From assembly GCA_032716605.1 (NCBI GenBank), contig CM064501.1, positions 24,504,514-24,568,513 on the forward strand: a stretch of DNA of 64,000 bases, read 5' to 3'. Below the pieces are notes generated by a model, which did no database searches, was not told the DNA's origin, and worked only from the letters and a program-made list of their open reading frames with translations. The number at the start of each line of letters is the position of its first letter. Positions within the stretch are counted from its first letter, which is position 1. The DNA comes from Paralithodes platypus. Lineage: Eukaryota > Arthropoda > Malacostraca > Decapoda > Lithodidae. Both the position numbers and the translations under genes were made by a program. Below are positions 11,459-24,900 of this stretch, one piece after another.

Positions 11459-11992
11459 TAAGCCAACACCAAGACGTACAGACTAGCGGATTGATACATG
11501 AACATTACATCACTAAAATATGAGCATAATATATTACTGACGATAATGTTACCCTGTAGTTGGTATTGTTGATGGCATACCTACATCACGGAATTGGAAT
11601 AATAACACCTAAATTTTATTCACTGAACATGTGACTGCCTAAATATATCTACCGTTCCCGTACATTTAATGTTTATATCCGAAGTACTAATAGAGGAACG
11701 AATACATGACAATATTGTACACTTACAAGTAATTGCAATTGGAGCCATGCCATATACGCGTGTATATATATATATATATATACTGTATATATCCCAATTT
11801 ATATTATTAACTTTTGCAACGGCAGAGTACAGGAACAAACAGAATTGCTTCACCCGGCATAACATTCCACTTTGGATTAAATTCCTCATAACTTTGAGCG
11901 CGTACTACTTGGGTAATGAAGAAGTTGGAGTAGTATACGACCAAAGTTTGTCACGCCAAGGACGCCAAATTGTGCACGGACCAATTTTGTTC

Positions 11993-12330
11993 TTAAGGGG
12001 GGTAGGGTGTATATATTTGTAGAATTGATGTACTAATTATTTATAGTTTCTTTCCTCCCTAGGCCTCCATCAAACCTAAAAGAACATCCCCAAGATCACC
12101 CTTCGAGAACAATTTGTATAATTTTCAGTACCCCTCCAAAATTACTGGCTCGCTATCCCTCGCCAGAAAATATAAACACCTACATGGCACAGTCTTAAAA
12201 TTGACAAAGAATTGAGGCGAAATGTCTTAAAATCGCCAAACTAATGGGTCGAACGTCTTAAAATCTCATAACTAATAGGGCTACACGTAAGAGAGAAGGG
12301 GGTCCAGGAAAAAACCCATATACCCTTCCT
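11993..12330. mobile_element. MITE family A, copy 6 (inverted, right end decayed)
   Basis: Begins TTAAGGGGGGTAGGG, contains TTTCCTCCCTAGGCCTCCAT and CTCGCTATCCCTCGCCAG, and fades at about 12330 (AACCCATATACCCTTCC), where TTAA is no longer present. Confidence 0.65.
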
Positions 12331-12888
12331 TGCATGTACACTGTTGATCACTTGTATAGTGCTGCTGATATTGTTTACCCACGCATGTTGTTTGCAATAG
12401 TGAAAGGTGCATCATACATGTATATCCAAAGACAATGATGGGTCAACCTACATTTAGAAGTTACAGGCAGTGTTACGAACTAGGGTATTTAAATAGGTTA
12501 ATATATAATAACTTTTACTTTGAAGGAAGCATCACTTACTGTAGATCGAAAACACAATGGCTTATCAAGTGACATACACACGTATTCCAACTAAATAATT
12601 ATACTCTTTGTAGAACATGTTGATGCTATGTAATTATTATGTAGGTAACTTTGATATCGACAATTAATTAGTCATTAAGGAAACCTGCGTCCTTGAAATT
12701 ATGCTTTATTATTCATTATGCAAACCAAAACTCGCTGCATAATGGACACATTTATATTCATTTAAGCACTCTACTTTTTTCAAATTGCATTTACGCTTAT
12801 CTAAATAAAAACATTCATTTTGGATGTTCGGAAGTCTCTAATATAAATGTCTGGCTGCAACTAAGATGTATATATTTTTCTTTTGCAG
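12331..12888. other. Upstream of dpr coding exon 1; nothing recognised
   Basis: AT-rich sequence that ends in a pyrimidine-rich 3' splice site (TATATTTTTCTTTTGCAG) immediately before the exon at 12889. It is therefore read as intron between an unseen 5' untranslated exon and coding exon 1. No promoter could be identified. Confidence 0.5.
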
Positions 12889-12961
12889 GACTAGGGTGTA
12901 TGAATGATGATGCCCTCGTTTAGTGGCTGCCTTCTACTGCTGTTGTGGGCGACATATTCAG
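12889..12961 (+). CDS. dpr: dpr exon 1: 5'UTR end, start codon and signal peptide
   Basis: The exon begins after the acceptor TTTTGCAG (ends 12888) and ends at donor GTAAAC. The chosen start is the ATG at 12904, the first of three consecutive ATGs. It opens MMMPSF followed by SGCLLLLLWATYS, a short n-region plus hydrophobic core typical of a signal peptide. It ends in phase 1. An ATG four bases upstream (12900) opens a 7-codon out-of-frame frame that overlaps this start. Confidence 0.82.
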
Positions 12962-15900
12962 GTAAACAAACATTGTTTTCTACTGCAGGTATGTATATTA
13001 TTTGTTTTAGGTAAATATTCCCTATTAGCATTGTTGTACATGACATTATCTTCATTAATGTTGCAATAGTTATAGGTAAGCAACAGGCTTTTACAGTACT
13101 ACTGTGGTTTATTACATAATACTTACATAGGACATTCTTTCTCTACTGCGAACTCTCGTACTAACTTCCAGTAAGTTACTGTCAACTACAATTACCATTT
13201 CTTTAACTTGATTTAAATAATGTATAAGTTCTTCTGCTAGTGTTTCTCATTTCATCTTCAGATAATAGAAGATGGTGTCACTCCGAATACTTGTTCGGGG
13301 ATTTGATGAACCAAACATCAATGTCAATACTATTTTGTTGACGAGTCTATTCTACGGCCTTCTATGGACTTATATGATGTGGAATGCGCAACATCACGCT
13401 TTTTTATAGACGTTTTTTAAAAGCAGCGACTTTGTTATTCAAATGCCGGGAAAGTTTTGTTTGCATTTTAATGTGGGCCGTCATGGAAGAGTGCCTAGTC
13501 CGAATACGATATTGGTATGAGTAGAAAACTTCAGGTTGACTGGTTCTGCCTTGATAAAGACACCACCAAGAGGTATGTATAAACTGTCCGAACACCGAAG
13601 ACTATTGAGGCCGTTAGTCGGGCTGCCTGAGTGAAGAGTCATTATCATTCCGCATCAAAGCATGGTGCTGCAATATGCCTTTGATATCTTAGTGTGCGAG
13701 GGATATTGCACTTTGATTTATACTTTCATCCTTATAAGATTATGATCGTGCAAGATTAATATCAACATGATTGGGAAAGCCAGATAACATGCTTGTAATG
13801 TGGACAAATTACATGGTTCTTCTCATGAGTGATGAAGTGCATTTCTATCTCTGTGGTTGCGTAAATATGCAAAACTTCCGTTATTGGTCGTACATCAATC
13901 CACAACAACTTCATACGCTCATATAACAGTGTGGTGCTGTGTGGCAAACTTTAGTATGATAGACCCATATTTCTTTGATGCAGGCGGCAATGCAGTATTA
14001 GTGAAATCTGATCGCTGTGTTCATGTTTGCCAGAATGTAACACACATGGTATTAATACACGACACATAATTATGGTTTCGACAAGATTGCTGTATGGACG
14101 GTCGCTCCGACCGCCCATACAGCAATTGGTTCCATGGCTGTTATTTAAAAAAAAAATCCCAGCCATTTCGTTTCCCAGCATGACGAAATGCTGTGGCTTG
14201 CTTGATCGCCTGACTTTCTTTCTTTCTAAATATTATTTTTTCTTATTATTTCTCTGGGGGCTATGCTATCTCAAAACGAACGTGTTCGTCAATCAATCAC
14301 GCTCACTGAATGAAGTAAAAGCTGCTATTCGTCAGGAAATTACGGCAGTACCTCAAGATATGGTGCGATGCGACGTGCAATGCAGAACTTCCAGGACAGG
14401 CTTTATATTTATTTTGTTTTTCTTTGTCTCAACCTGGGACTGTAGTCTGTTCAGTAGCCTGTAACTCTTACGAGACCCCGAAAGTATCGATTGAAGCTTT
14501 ATCACTGTATTAAACCACAATAATTGCACTACCACTAGAGGGTTCACATACCTGACCACTGTTTTAACCCACAATAATTGCACTACCACTAGAAGGTTCA
14601 CATACTTTATCACTGTTTTAACCCACAATAATTGCACTACCACTAGAAGGTTCACATACTTTATCACTGTTTTAACCCACAATAATTGCACTACCACTAG
14701 AGGGTTCACATACCTGACCACTGTTTTAACCCAAAATAATTGCACTACCACTAGAAGGTTCACATACTTTATCACTGTTTTAACCCACAATAATTGCACT
14801 ACCACTAGAAGGTTCACATACTATATCACTGTTTTAACCCACAATAATTGCACTACCACTAGAAGGTTCACATACTTTATCACTGTTTTAACCCACAATA
14901 ATTGCACTACCACTAGAAGGTTCACATACTTTATCACTGTTTTAACCCACAATAATTGCACTACCACTAGAAGGTTCACATACTATATCACTGTTTTAAC
15001 CCACAATAATTGCACTACCACTAGAAGGTTCACATACTGTATCACTGTTTTAACCCACAATAATTGCACTACCACTAGAAGGTTCACATACTTTATCACT
15101 GTTTTAACTCACAATAATTGCACTACCACTAGAAGGTTCACATACTTTATCACTGTTTTAACCCACAATAATTGTACTACCACTATAAGGTTTACATACT
15201 TTATCACTGTTTTAACCCACAATAATTGCACTACCACTAGAAGGTTCACATACTTTATCACTGTTTTAACCCACAATAATTGCACTACCACTATAAGGTT
15301 CACATACTTTATCACTGTTATAACCCACAATAATTGTCTCTACATGCAATGCAAAACATGGAGCAAGACTGATACTATTATAAAAGTGGGATTTGTTTTC
15401 CCATAACATCAACATTCGATATACAAGAAATAGTTCCTTGTTTTTCAAAGAACGCGGTCATAACTTCGTTATAAGCTGAGCAATACATATACAATATGAC
15501 ATTAGAAGCATTTGTCATGCTCATTCAAAATATGTCATCAGAGTTTATTAATCATCAATAGTAGTTTTTATTTGAATAAATACAAAATTGGTATTTGGCG
15601 AAGACAATTATGCATGCATAGATTGTCAGCAACAAGAATTACGTATAGTACAATATATTATATCTCAATAGAAAGCGGAAATGCCAATCTACAATATTAC
15701 AGTAGCAAAATTCACAAACAAATAAATAAGAAACATCGATAACACTGATATAGACTCAAACTAAATTGTTTTCCCCAACATCTCTCAACTTCGCACCGTC
15801 ATATAATCAGTGTTCAGTAACTGCAATAGGTTTTGTATATTAAAGGACAAGACATTATCACGCATTTTCCATCAGAATTTGATTATCGTCAATAGTTTGT

Positions 15901-18900
15901 ATGTATGAATAACATAGCACAAGCTTGTACGATCAATGTTCTTGGACTCGCACTCTTATACGGTAGTATACATACCCTGTTCAGGTTGTTGTAATATGTT
16001 TTAGAGTTATAAATTATGGTGTAATACGTAAAGTTTATGGTATGAGGAAGAATATAAAACACAACCGAAGTTCCTACTCCAAACATTTGATTTTATATAA
16101 ATAGACATCCGTCGGACATGAATCATATAGCACTCTTAACGGTTTTGTATTCAAACTAGTTATACAGCACATTGATATTAGCTAACACTATATTTATGTA
16201 AGGAATAACTACTATTCTTAGATATATAATACTACCATATAGTAATCTAGATACAGTAGCCCGTACTCCAGGCGAAATATCCGACAAGTTTAATTGGATC
16301 GGTCAGCACGTTCTCCTTCTGTCTGCTCCACTAGCACTGATGGCTCTTGCTCTCCCAACCTATCGAGAGGGCAGAAGTCAACATTAGTACTTTCAATGAG
16401 GTTAAAATAATTAACATAATAAGTATAATATACCGATTGTCTTAGCGAAGAGAGAGTTGTGTATATGTGTATGAAAACATGCACCTTCGTGCACAAATAA
16501 CAAAATAATTAGTCTTCAGTATTAATTCTATCTATCTATCTATATGCTCAGGCCCAATCCCCATTTTGGGGGTAGCCGACTCAAGACAGAGCAAGAACAG
16601 GGAAAACACAAAAACAACATAAAACAAAAAATAAACACAGATAAAAAACACAAACTCTCACACATCCAGGTCACCCAGGAGAAGACCCAGAGACCCGGGT
16701 TACCAAGGTCGCTCCAGCACTCCCCCGGCCCCTGACCACCCGGAGAGGTTCCGATCTCGGCAGGCAGACATGCAGCGGAGCCAAAGCCACAAGCCCTCCC
16801 ACCACACTTCCAGGACACCCTTCATATTAATCGTCTCCCGGGCCAGGCGCCTGATGGACTATTATCTAGTCCAACTTGCGCCCGACCCCTTACTCCAAAT
16901 GACCACGTGTTCACTCAACTATTCACAAGCATTCTCCATTCACTCCTGTCCACCACCACTTCCCCTGCCTGATCTATAGTCATTCCTCTATCATCCAAAG
17001 CCTTTCTTACACAGTCTCTCCATCTCAATGGGGGTCTTCCTGCCCTTCTATCTCCCCTTGTACCTGACTCACATATTTTCTTTGTAAGCCTTTCATCTCC
17101 CATTCGTTCAACATGACCATACCAGCTCAGCACCCTTCTGTCCACTCTGACTGACAAATGTTCTTGCTGCCCCACTCTCCTACGTATCTCTTCATTCCTC
17201 AATCTGTCTCTACGAGTAACTCCACACATACTCCTCAAGCAGCTCATCTCCATCACATCCAGCCCTCTTTTCTCCTTTTTCTTCAGAGCCCATGTCTTAG
17301 CCCCATACATCACTGTTGGCACAACAATTCCTTGATACAGTGCACTTTTTACTTTCACTCCGAGATTTCTCGTCTTCCACATACTTCCCATTGCTCCGAA
17401 AACCTTCCTTCCATCACACACTCTCTGTTTTACCTCCACTTCCATACCTCCACTCCTGCTTATCGTTCCTCCTAGATATTTAAAACACTCTACTTGTTCC
17501 AATATTTCCCAATCCAGCCTCACATCTAGATTCACCCTATGCTCTCCCCTATTACACACCATTACTTTACTTTTATTGACGTTCACCTTCAGTTTCCTCC
17601 TTCCACAAACCACACCAAACTCTTTGACTACCCGCTGCAGTTTCTCATCAGAATCCGCCACCAATGCTGTGTCATCAGCGAACAGCAACTAATTCAACTC
17701 CCAATCTCTACCATTCTTTCCTACTATACCCAATCCTCTTCCCATAGTTCTCCTTTTCACCTCCCTCACCACACCATCCATAAACATATTAAACAGCCAT
17801 GGTGACATTACACATCCCTGTCGCAAACCTACCTTTACCTCAAACCATTCACTCAACTCACCATATTCAATTACCTTACCTTAATTAATTACCTTAATTA
17901 CCTTAATTACCTTACCGATATATCTGTTAATAAGTCATTAGGTTTTCCGGAGGTTATACCACAAGCAAACATGTCCCGGTCACTGTCTTGTTTTTTTAGA
18001 AAACTTACAGATTATAATTGTGTAGACTATTTCTTGTGAATTATTGTGTATGTTTGGGCGTATGTAGGGTTCAGCTGCATCAATATTGTTACACCAATGT
18101 AAATCTTTGAACCTAGTCAAGTCCTGAAGCATCTGGGCTGTAATTAAACATTATTTTGTCTTGTTTGCCCTCGATACCGATTCAAATAGGTGCGTCGCCA
18201 TTTATGCATTAGACTTTTATTTTGACCTGAATATAATACATAATCACTGGTAACACTTTTTTCACAGAAATAAGGTTTTGACAATGTTGGTATTAATGAG
18301 TGTTAGTTACAGAATAACAGATGTTCAAAACCTTGGGAAATAATTTTTTTTTTGTTTTATTCTCTCTAGTAATATTGCTACCACTATACCTGTTACAGTA
18401 GATGGAGGGACGGAGGCGGAGATGATGAGGGCCCTGGAGGAGACACAGCAAGAGGTGGCTTGGAATAGTATCCCCCTGAGCGGCCCCACCTTCGACAAGG
18501 ACCACTCGCACAACGTCACGGTGGAGCTCGGAATGGCGGCCCTGCTCAACTGTCGCATTAAGTACCGCGGGGGCAAAACGGTGGGTAGACTACCAAAATA
18601 TTACAGCGGCAGGTGGTTACAGAATAGGACATTCTGATGCATGATATCTGCCCATTTTTATGTTTTACTTGTTATTAGTATAGTACTGTCATTAGTATAG
18701 TACTGTCATTAGTATAGTACTGTCATTAGTATAGTACTGTCATTAAATAATTTATGTTTTACTTGTTATTAGTATAGTACTGTCATTAAATAATTTATGT
18801 TTTACTTGTTATTAGTATAGTACTGTCATTAAATAATTTATGTTTTACTTGTTATTAGTATAGTACTGTCATTAAATAATTTATGTTTTACTTGTTATTA

Positions 18901-21900
18901 GTATAGTACTGTCATTAAATAATTTAACTCACAACGCCAAACACCTTCAAATGAAATTAATGAAAGTATATGATCCTCCCTGGATTCGAATCTGGGATAC
19001 CACATACAGATCTTTAACACGCTAACCATTACACCACCAAGACAGTTAAAGGCTAAGTATATGACTACGATTAATATTCATTCATCGAATACTGATTATC
19101 AATCTAATCATGTACTCAGGCCAAACTGCACACTGAATAGCGTATTGTTTATGTGAGAGGAAAGACAAATGTATGGGGCACAGATCTCAAAGAACCGACC
19201 TTGTTACGAACTGTTCATGAACCTATAGAAAGAATCTAATTTCATAATTACACTCCCATCACCAAACACCTCCAAATTAAATTGTCAACCATAAACAAAG
19301 TATATTAATAGTGGCATATTGGTGGTATTATAATTGGTTAATACATTATATTCACCATATATGAATCTGTAACTGCTAATATAGGCTTGTAAGATTCCAC
19401 TGTGTTGTGATGCCACCTTTATTGGGTAATTTGTCATATATGCCATGAAACACAAATGCTGCTAAGTATAAAGCCCATGCCAGTTTATGTTAGTATTAGA
19501 TGTTCTCTCGACCATAGGAGTAGCGGATGCAGGATCGCTTTACATAAAGCTGACACAATTTCCAGCCGTCACAGACATTTTATTAATGCTATTATAGCTT
19601 ATCATATATTCAGAAATTATATACAAAATTTAGAACCCATCGATAGGTTCAGATAAATATGTTCTTTGCCAATACTCTACCTAAAATAGCTAAGATAACA
19701 TACAATTAGTACTGGGCCACATGCAAATCTTGTTGAATGTAAAAATACAAATTCCGATCAATTAACCACAGGTGTCGTTGATGCGGGGGAGGGACCTCCA
19801 CTTCCTAGCAGTGGGCGGGTTCACTGACATATTTCCCTCCATCAACCACAGGTGTCGTTGATGCGGGGGAGGGACCTCCACTTCCTGGCAGTGGGCGGGT
19901 TCACTGACATATTTCCCTCCATCAGCCACAGGTGTCGTTGATGCGGGGGAGGGACCTCCACTTCCTGGCAGTGCGCGGGTTCACTGACATATTTCCCTCC
20001 ATCAACCACAGGTGTCTTGGATGCGGGGGAGTGACCTCCACTTCCTGGCAGTGGGCGGGTTCACTGACATATTTCCCTCCATCAACCAGAGGTGTCGTTG
20101 ATGCGGGGGAGGGACCTCCAATTCCTGGCAGTGGGCGGGTTCACTGACATATTTCCCTCCATCAACCACAGGTGTCGTGGATGCGGGGGCGGGACCTCCA
20201 CCTGCTGACAGTGGGTCGGTTCACCTACACCTCTGACGAGCGGTTCAAGTCAGTGCACCAGCCCGGCTCCGAGGACTGGCTGCTCAAGATTCACTACGTC
20301 CAACACCGTGATGCTGGGGCCTACGAGTGTCAGATCTCCACCACACCGCCCATATCCAGTGTAGTCTGGCTCTCTGTTGTTGGTGAGTGAAGAGTAGGTA
20401 ATTTAATTAAAAGTTAATTCAAAATATATGCAAAGTTTTCTCTTCTGGTTATGCCCACGTGTGATGTTTTTACTTACAGTACAAAGTTTTTTTCTTTCAA
20501 AATATTAAAAGTTTGTCAAATCATTGGAAACATTTCTGTTCGCCCAATTCAGACTTTTAATTGTCTGATATTTTGTCTCCTAATTCTGAAACAAATTATA
20601 TCTTCATTCTGTATTAGACCTGTCTCGTATGTAGCCTGATAATTAGTATTTTATCTTCTATTTTATTCCACTGGTTGGAGAACATTAGATAATAGCAATT
20701 CAGAATCAGAATATTCATACTAAGAAAGGAGTTTGGCGTTATATTCCCGTCAGAACCCGAGACGGTAGTGGTGGGAGGGCCTGACCTCTACATCAACTTG
20801 GGCTCCACCATCAACCTCACCTGTGTCGTCAAGCACAGCCCACAACCCCAGCCTTATATCTTCTGGTACCACGACAACCAGGTGAGAAAAATAACGAAAA
20901 ATAAATATTATGTGATGAATACAGACTAATAACACACACTAAAAATCCATTCCAATAGCTTCAACCCCATCCTTACAATTCTTTTGGTACTGTACCACGA
21001 CATCCAGATGAGAGAGAAATAGAAACTTGATAGTATGTTCTGTACTAAGTGTTCTCACATTACCTGGTGATGAGGGAGGTGAATTGAAAACAGATCCATC
21101 AATAATGTATGCTACCCAGATTACATGTTTATTATCATACAAAACATTATGGTTCCCATATAGCGCTGTATGTAATGCCTAATATTCAAATCCTGGCAAC
21201 ATATACCAATGTTTGACATAATTCCATTGGATAAAGGACGGGCTGGTTGATCTTCTAGTACACAAGCACAGGTGATGATAACGGTTTTCGATGTTTCAAC
21301 ATGACCTTTATCCATTCAGGCCAAGCAATAACACAGGCTTAGCACATCAGTGACCTGAGCGATGATAAAGAAACAGATAGCAGTGGGATTGGAATGGATA
21401 TATTTGATGTGTAACTACGTGTACATGTATAATGGTGTGTTAAAGTGTGGATTTATAGTAGTAAGTAAGAAAAATAAATAAAAACAAGATATCATGTAAT
21501 ATAAATATTATTTGTTATATTAGTATCTGGATTTCAATCATTCTGTGTGTTATATACTATTCAATAAAATGTATATTCCCTTCTCATCCAGTATTGGGAT
21601 TTTTGTTGCATTTAGGTATTTCATGTCAAATTAAATTATGTTTTTAAATGTATCAGAAGAAACTGGAATTTAATTACCGAAATGTTTATTTTATCACTGA
21701 CAACCAGTTAATCATCATATATATAAATCATGTGCATTCTTAATGAGAACATTTATCTCCATTGTGGAGGGGATGTGGAGAGGTAGCACCGTTCATATTA
21801 AGATTATGGTGGGTGGCTATGTGCAAGGAGGAGACAAAAGGCAAAGCTGCCTGTAACATGTGTCCCCACCAAGGTTGAAGGAGTTATAGAGAGCCAAAAT

Positions 21901-24900
21901 CAAGGTTCGTTAGAGGTATTTTAGGTATGTTGGAAAGAGGTGTGGTGCGCTAGTTAAGTGTAGTGAAATTAATAGGAGGAGGAGGTGTTTGTGAGAGTTA
22001 GCTGGATTACTCTCTGCGTGGGCGAGGCACAAATAGAAACAGTGGGGGAAGCCAGACAAATGAAAAAAAGGAGTTCCAGCAATTCCTTATCATATGCCTA
22101 TGTGGCCTCCCCTAGGTATTGCCCTGCTCAATTGGTGCCTACAATCTCCTCAATAAACATAACAAAGAAAAGAAAAAGTGAACAATCTATAGATATAAAT
22201 GATTTCACTCATCCATTTGAATAATGTTAAAGATATAGTAAATTTACGGTTGAACTTACTTGGATTGTGCTACTTATGCGCATCTACAATGTATTCTATT
22301 CTTCAAATTTAATTGATACCAAGAACCTGTGGATCTAACTTTCCCGGGTAACTTTCCACCAAGCTCATTCCTCACCTTTAACAATAGGAGATAAATAAAC
22401 GAGAACACCATTAGCAACATTTATTAGCTTGTTCAACGAAGTGAATCTTTATTAGTAGTAATGATATATTATATTGTAATGATAGGCACATATAATAATT
22501 GATCAAATCTGCAGTCATGACTGATTTAATGGCTAGGTTTGTCAATATAGCATCCGCAATATTGATGGAGTCGATTCAAACAAATTATAGTATCTATTAA
22601 CAATGATTAAGATTAGCATCCTACTCGGTCAACCAGCAGTATTGGCTGAATTCAATCGCTGAAAATCTTCAGTTGATAACATCATTGTTTACATGTTCTT
22701 GTACTACGATTTTTAAGAGCTAGTTTATATAAAATCCATTGCGACCATGAACCTCATAATTTATGCATTCACATTCATTCACATATACACAAATAGTTTC
22801 TCTCCAAGTGCAGCCATTTGTTATTATTGTATATTATTTACTACCGTATTATTACTGTATCATCACTAACACCATCACTCCCTCATCTCTCCCCAGCTAC
22901 TATCGTACGACTCCCCCCGTGGCGGCATCACGGTGGTAACTGAACACGGCCCCATCTCCACCTCCCGCCTCCTCATCCAGCGAGCCACCAGGAGCGATGC
23001 CGGACGCTACACCTGCCGCCCGGCTAACTCGGACCCCAGCCACCTAACAGTCCACATTATTAACAGTTAGTTCACTAGCCACCTAACAGTTCACATTATT
23101 AACAATTAGTTCACTAGCCACCTAACAGTCCACATTATTAACAGTTAGTTCACTAGCCACCTAACAGTCCACATTATTAACAATTAGTTCACTAGCCACC
23201 TAACAGTCCACATTATTAACAGTTAGTTCACTAGCCACCTAACAGTCCACATTATTAACAATTAGTTCACTAGCCACCTATCAGTCCACATTATTAACAG
23301 TTAGTTCACTAGCCACCAAACAGTCCACATTATTAACAGTTAGTTCACTAGCCACCTATCAGTCCACATTATTAACAGTTAGTTCACTAGCCACCTCACA
23401 GTCCACATTATTAACAGTTAGTTCACTAGCCACCTATCAGGCCACATTATTAACAGTTAGTTCACTAGCCACCTATCAGTCTACATTATTAACAGTTAGT
23501 TCACTAGCCACCTATCAGTCCACATTATTAACAGTTAGTTCACTAGCCACCTAACAGTCTACATTATTAACAGTTAGTTCACTAGCCACCTATCAGTCCA
23601 CATTATTAACAGTTAGTTCACTACCTTGAGTTTACCTTGAGTTGTTTCGGCCTCCTCAGCGGCTTCGGCGAGAGTTGCTCCCCCCTATCAGTCCACATTA
23701 TTAACAGTTAGTTAACCAGCCACCTATCAGTCCACATTAACAGTTAGTTCACTAGCCACCTATCAGTCCAAATTATTAACAGTTAGTTCACTAGCCACCT
23801 AACCGTCCACATTATTAAAACTTAGTTCACTAGCCACCTAACAGTCCACATTAACAATTAGTTCACTAGCCACCTATCAGTCCACATTATTAACAGTTAG
23901 TTCACTAGCCACCTAACAGTCCACATTATTAGCAGTTAGTTCAGTAGCCACCTAACAGTCCACATTATTAACAGTTAGTTCACTAGCCACCTAACAGTCC
24001 ACATTATTAACAGTTAGTTCACTAGCCACCTATCAGTCCACATTATTAACAGTTAGTTCACTAGCCACCTAACTGTCCACATTATTAACAGTTAGTTAAC
24101 TAGCCACCTATCAGTCCACATTATTAACAGTTAGTTAACTAGCCACCTAACAGTCCACATTTTTAACAGTTAGTTCACTAGCCACCTATCAGTCCACATT
24201 ATTAACAGTTAGTTCACTAGCCACCTATCAGTCTACATTATTAACAGTTAGTTCACTAGCCACCTATCAGTCCACATTATTAACAGTTAGTTAGCAAGCC
24301 ACCTAACAGTCTACATTATTAACAGTTAGTTCACTAGCCACCTATCAGTCCACATTATTAACAGTTAGTTCACTAGCCACCTATCAGTCCACATTATTAA
24401 CAGTTAGTTCACTAGCCACCTAACAGTCCACATTATTAACAGTTAGTTCACTAGCCACCTATCAGTCCACATTATTAACAGTTAGTTCACTAGCCACCTA
24501 TCAGTCTACATTATTAACAGTTAGTTCACTAGCCACCTAGCAGTCCACATTATTAACAGTTAGTTCACTAGCCACCTAACAGTCTACACTATTAACAGTT
24601 AGTTCATTAGCCACCTATCAGTCCACATTATTAACAGTTAGTTCACTAGCCACCTATCAGTCCACATTATTAACAGTTAGTTCACTAGCCACCTAACAGT
24701 CCACATTATTAACAGTTAGTTCACTAGCCACCTATCAGTCCACATTATTAACAGTTAGTTCACTAGCCACCTAACAGTCCACATTATTAACAGTTAGTTC
24801 ACTAGCCACCTAACAGTCCACATTATTTACAGCTAGTTCACTAGCCACCTATCAGTCCACATTATTAACAGTTTGTTCACTAGCCACCTCACAGTCTACA

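Larger units (their letters stand above)
10335..11992. repeat. Segmental duplication, copy 2 (partner near 2210-4080)
   Basis: Shares the AATATGCAGTTGGTAG, GACGTACAGACTAGCGG and GACCAAAGTTTGTCACGCC blocks with 2210-4080 in the same order. It is interrupted by a family A MITE with an expanded end (10649-11458). It includes a (TA)n run at about 11761-11782. Confidence 0.7.

Noticed and set aside
14353..14817. 154-residue minus-strand frame with LLVVVQLLWVKT repeats
   Set aside because: Open only because the tandem unit is 54 bp, a multiple of three.
18370..18398. Acceptor at 18368 for dpr exon 2
   Set aside because: It would place an in-frame TAG ten codons into the exon when joined to exon 1; the acceptor ending at 18398 keeps the frame.
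18970..19048. Functional tRNA gene
   Set aside because: A- and B-box-like strings are present but the T-stem and acceptor stem do not pair properly.
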